The notes under the pieces are model-generated. The model was given only the letters and a program-made list of their open reading frames with translations, did no database searches and was not told where the DNA came from. A DNA stretch of 7,032 bases from Microcaldota archaeon (GTDB lineage Archaea; Micrarchaeota; Micrarchaeia; Anstonellales; Bilamarchaeaceae). This document shows positions 5,358-7,032 of the stretch, piece after piece; position 1 is the stretch's first letter; each line of letters begins with the position of its first letter. The translations under genes were made by a program, and so were the position numbers. The stretch lies in the NCBI GenBank assembly GCA_018813445.1, contig JAHJBR010000039.1, forward strand, positions 1-7,032. Reading direction: 5' to 3'.

Positions 5358-6397
5358 TGAAAGTGAACGTTGATAAGGTAGCTTCAAGCACCAAGAATGT
5401 GCAGCTCTCCCATATAGTTGATATTTCGCATAAGATCGAGGCAAAGGAGGGTAGTGTAATTGTTGGAAAAGCGCTTGGAGAAAACCCGGTTTATGGAACC
5501 ATTGAGCTTGTATCTGGAAGAATGAGTAAAATTATTCAAGGAGATATTATAGCTGGAGTATTAGGTGAAAGACGCGCTTCACGCGGATTCTATGGAAAAG
5601 TGCCAAAGGAGATAAAGCCAGGTGATATCCTTCACATACTCAACTTAGGTGGAGTGATAGGAAAGGCAATCTCGGCTAATCCTGAATATGGAAAACCCAT
5701 TGAATTCGAAGTGCTTGGGCAAGCAATAGTGTATCCGCATTTTGAAGATAGAATCGGTAAAGCTGCAAACATCACAGATAGTCCGGTTAAATGGAAGGAT
5801 AAATTGGATAAGAGCGTTCCACTGATAGCAGTTTCTGCTTCGAATATGGATGCAGGAAAAACCACCGCTGCTTGCGAAATCATAAAGGGATTGAACGCAA
5901 AAGGATTCAGAGTTGGAGCTGCAAAAGTAACTGGAGTTTCTCTTATGCGCGACACACTCAACATGGAGGATTACGGCGCAGTTAAGGCATTGAGCTTCAA
6001 TGATGCAGGAGTGGTCTCAACAACAACCATGAAGCATGTTGCGGAAGTGGCAAAAGGATTGATTACTGAGCTCAATAAATGTGACCTGGATTGCATAGTC
6101 TTTGAACTCGGAGATGGGATTATGGGCGGCTATGGAGTAGAATACATATTGAAAGATAAGGAAATAATGGGTTTCACCAAAGCGCATGTGGTTTGTGCTC
6201 CTGATCCGGTTGCAGTATGGGGAATACGCGAGATTTTCAAGAAATACGGGCTTTCGATAGATATTGTTTCTGGAAAAGTTACTGATAATTCAGTTGGATC
6301 CGAATTTGTGGAAAAAGAACTTGGTCTTCCTGCTGCGAATGCCATAAAGGATAAAGAAAAGTTAGTTACATTAATTAAGAAAAAGGTGTTCAAATGA
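5357..6397 (+). CDS. P-loop NTPase in the arginine operon, unknown function
   Basis: A 346-residue soluble protein I cannot assign to a named enzyme. Residues about 1-150 look beta-rich, with many Gly and Ile/Val (GKALGENPVYG, LNLGGVIGKAIS). Residues about 155-346 form a P-loop domain: a Walker A-like SNMDAGKTT (162-170, Lys168) that lacks the usual first glycine, then a long helix and GAAKVTG, as in dethiobiotin synthetase/CobQ-type (SIMIBI) proteins, where this strand binds substrate. An acidic segment ELGDGIMGG (250-258) could hold the Walker B and metal site. Known relatives of this fold couple ATP use to ligation, amidation or cofactor handling; which applies here is unknown. It overlaps argG by 1 nt and argC by 4 nt, so it is translated with them and likely serves the arginine pathway or its control. 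Upstream GGGGATGA is a weak SD. A pathway role is inferred from position only. Confidence 0.8.
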   Translation: MKVNVDKVASSTKNVQLSHIVDISHKIEAKEGSVIVGKALGENPVYGTIELVSGRMSKIIQGDIIAGVLGERRASRGFYGKVPKEIKPGDILHILNLGGVIGKAISANPEYGKPIEFEVLGQAIVYPHFEDRIGKAANITDSPVKWKDKLDKSVPLIAVSASNMDAGKTTAACEIIKGLNAKGFRVGAAKVTGVSLMRDTLNMEDYGAVKALSFNDAGVVSTTTMKHVAEVAKGLITELNKCDLDCIVFELGDGIMGGYGVEYILKDKEIMGFTKAHVVCAPDPVAVWGIREIFKKYGLSIDIVSGKVTDNSVGSEFVEKELGLPAANAIKDKEKLVTLIKKKVFK

Positions 6398-7032
6398 AAA
6401 AAGTAGCTATAATAGGTGCTTCAGGATATGTTGGTGGAGAACTTTTGCGCCTCCTATTATTTCATAAAGGGGTGGAAATAGTTGCAGCAACTTCAAGAGC
6501 AAATGCAGGAAAGAAAATAAGCGAGGTTCATCAAAATCTGAATAAGCTAACTGATGTGGAATTCACTGATGAAAGCGCAGAAGCAGTTGCGGGAAAAGCA
6601 GATCTAGTCTTTTTCGCTCTGCCGCATTGCATTTCAATGGACACGATTCCCAAAGTCATAGGAAAAACCAAAATAATAGACATGAGTGCAGATTATAGAT
6701 TAAAGGATGCAGAGGTATTTGAAAGATACTACAAAAAAAAGCACTGTTCCTCAGATCTATTTAATGAGTTTGTATATGGGTTACCTGAAATCAATCGGGG
6801 AAAAATAAAAAATGCAAAGAACGTTGCAAATCCAGGTTGTTTTCCAGCAGGGGCAATACTTGCGCTTTATCCTCTTGCAAAACAAGGGCTTTTGGAAGGA
6901 AACATAGTTATGGATTCAAAAACAGGTTCAAGCGGTTCAGGCGCGGAACCTTCTTTCGGAACACATCATCCTGAACGTGCAGAGGATTTCAAAGCATACA
7001 AGGTCTTTTCGCATCAGCACCAGCCAGAAATG
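6394..7032 (+). CDS. argC: N-acetyl-gamma-glutamyl-phosphate reductase or LysW-type homologue (3' end missing)
   Basis: An NADPH-dependent reductase that turns the gamma-glutamyl phosphate intermediate into the semialdehyde on the route to ornithine. The first 213 residues are present and the window cuts the rest (families run to about 340-350). Visible are the Rossmann motif GASGYVGG (8-15), SADYRL (98-103), the catalytic cysteine Cys149 in NPGCFPA, GSSGSG (about 182-187), HHPER (191-195) and the His-containing HQHQPE block (207-212) that corresponds to the family HRHxPE. The HHPER block recalls ArgC/LysY proteins acting on intermediates bound to the LysW/ArgW carrier, so the true substrate may be carrier-bound rather than N-acetylated. 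No carrier gene is in the window. The start overlaps the preceding stop (ATGA), and AGGTG at 6384-6388 lies 5 nt upstream. Family is firm; substrate is open. Confidence 0.92.
   Translation, partial: MKKVAIIGASGYVGGELLRLLLFHKGVEIVAATSRANAGKKISEVHQNLNKLTDVEFTDESAEAVAGKADLVFFALPHCISMDTIPKVIGKTKIIDMSADYRLKDAEVFERYYKKKHCSSDLFNEFVYGLPEINRGKIKNAKNVANPGCFPAGAILALYPLAKQGLLEGNIVMDSKTGSSGSGAEPSFGTHHPERAEDFKAYKVFSHQHQPEM

Noticed and set aside
1..7032. CRISPR array, toxin-antitoxin pair, integrase or transposase
   Set aside because: No regularly spaced direct repeats and no recombinase or nuclease motifs were seen in any gene.

Overview
The window looks archaeal. Upstream of most genes there are TATA boxes (TTTAAAAA, TATATAAA, TTTATAAA types). 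Several minus-strand genes have the TATA centre about 25 nt from the ATG, which implies leaderless mRNAs. Genes inside the operon carry short Shine-Dalgarno (SD) motifs (GAGGT, AGGTG) 5-6 nt before the start. The protein content (ArgH/ArgG/ArgC, an ACT-domain regulator with an N-terminal helix-turn-helix-like part, and an MscS-like pore protein without the beta domain) fits a small-genome archaeon, possibly of a DPANN-type lineage. The exact lineage cannot be fixed from this sequence.

Layout. (i) 1-509, minus: 5' part of an AT-rich gene, cut by the window edge, with an HExxH zinc-peptidase signature. (ii) 510-623: AT-rich intergenic DNA holding its promoter and the T-tract terminator of the next gene. 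(iii) 624-1310, minus: multi-pass membrane protein related to the MscS pore region. (iv) 1311-1600: promoter region plus a likely leaderless 45-codon gene (1406-1543, minus). (v) about 1596-1952: no convincing protein. It holds a roughly 280-nt element whose ends are complementary over about 18 bp, most likely a structured RNA of unassigned family, or alternatively a MITE-like element. (vi) 1982-2578, minus: ACT-domain protein, probable regulator. (vii) 2579-2724: compact divergent promoter with a 10-bp inverted repeat abutting both TATA boxes. (viii) 2725-7032, plus: arginine operon argH-argG-(P-loop NTPase)-argC, with argC cut by the right edge.

How it fits together. ArgG and ArgH make the last two steps of arginine synthesis (citrulline to argininosuccinate to arginine), and ArgC makes the semialdehyde intermediate of the ornithine branch. 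The four plus-strand genes are spaced by 11 nt, -1 nt and -4 nt, so they are almost certainly co-transcribed and translationally coupled. The divergent ACT-domain protein is the natural candidate to sense an amino acid, perhaps arginine, and act at the inverted repeat. The embedded P-loop protein has no assigned role in arginine synthesis and is one of the most interesting unknowns here, together with the structured element at 1603-1892.
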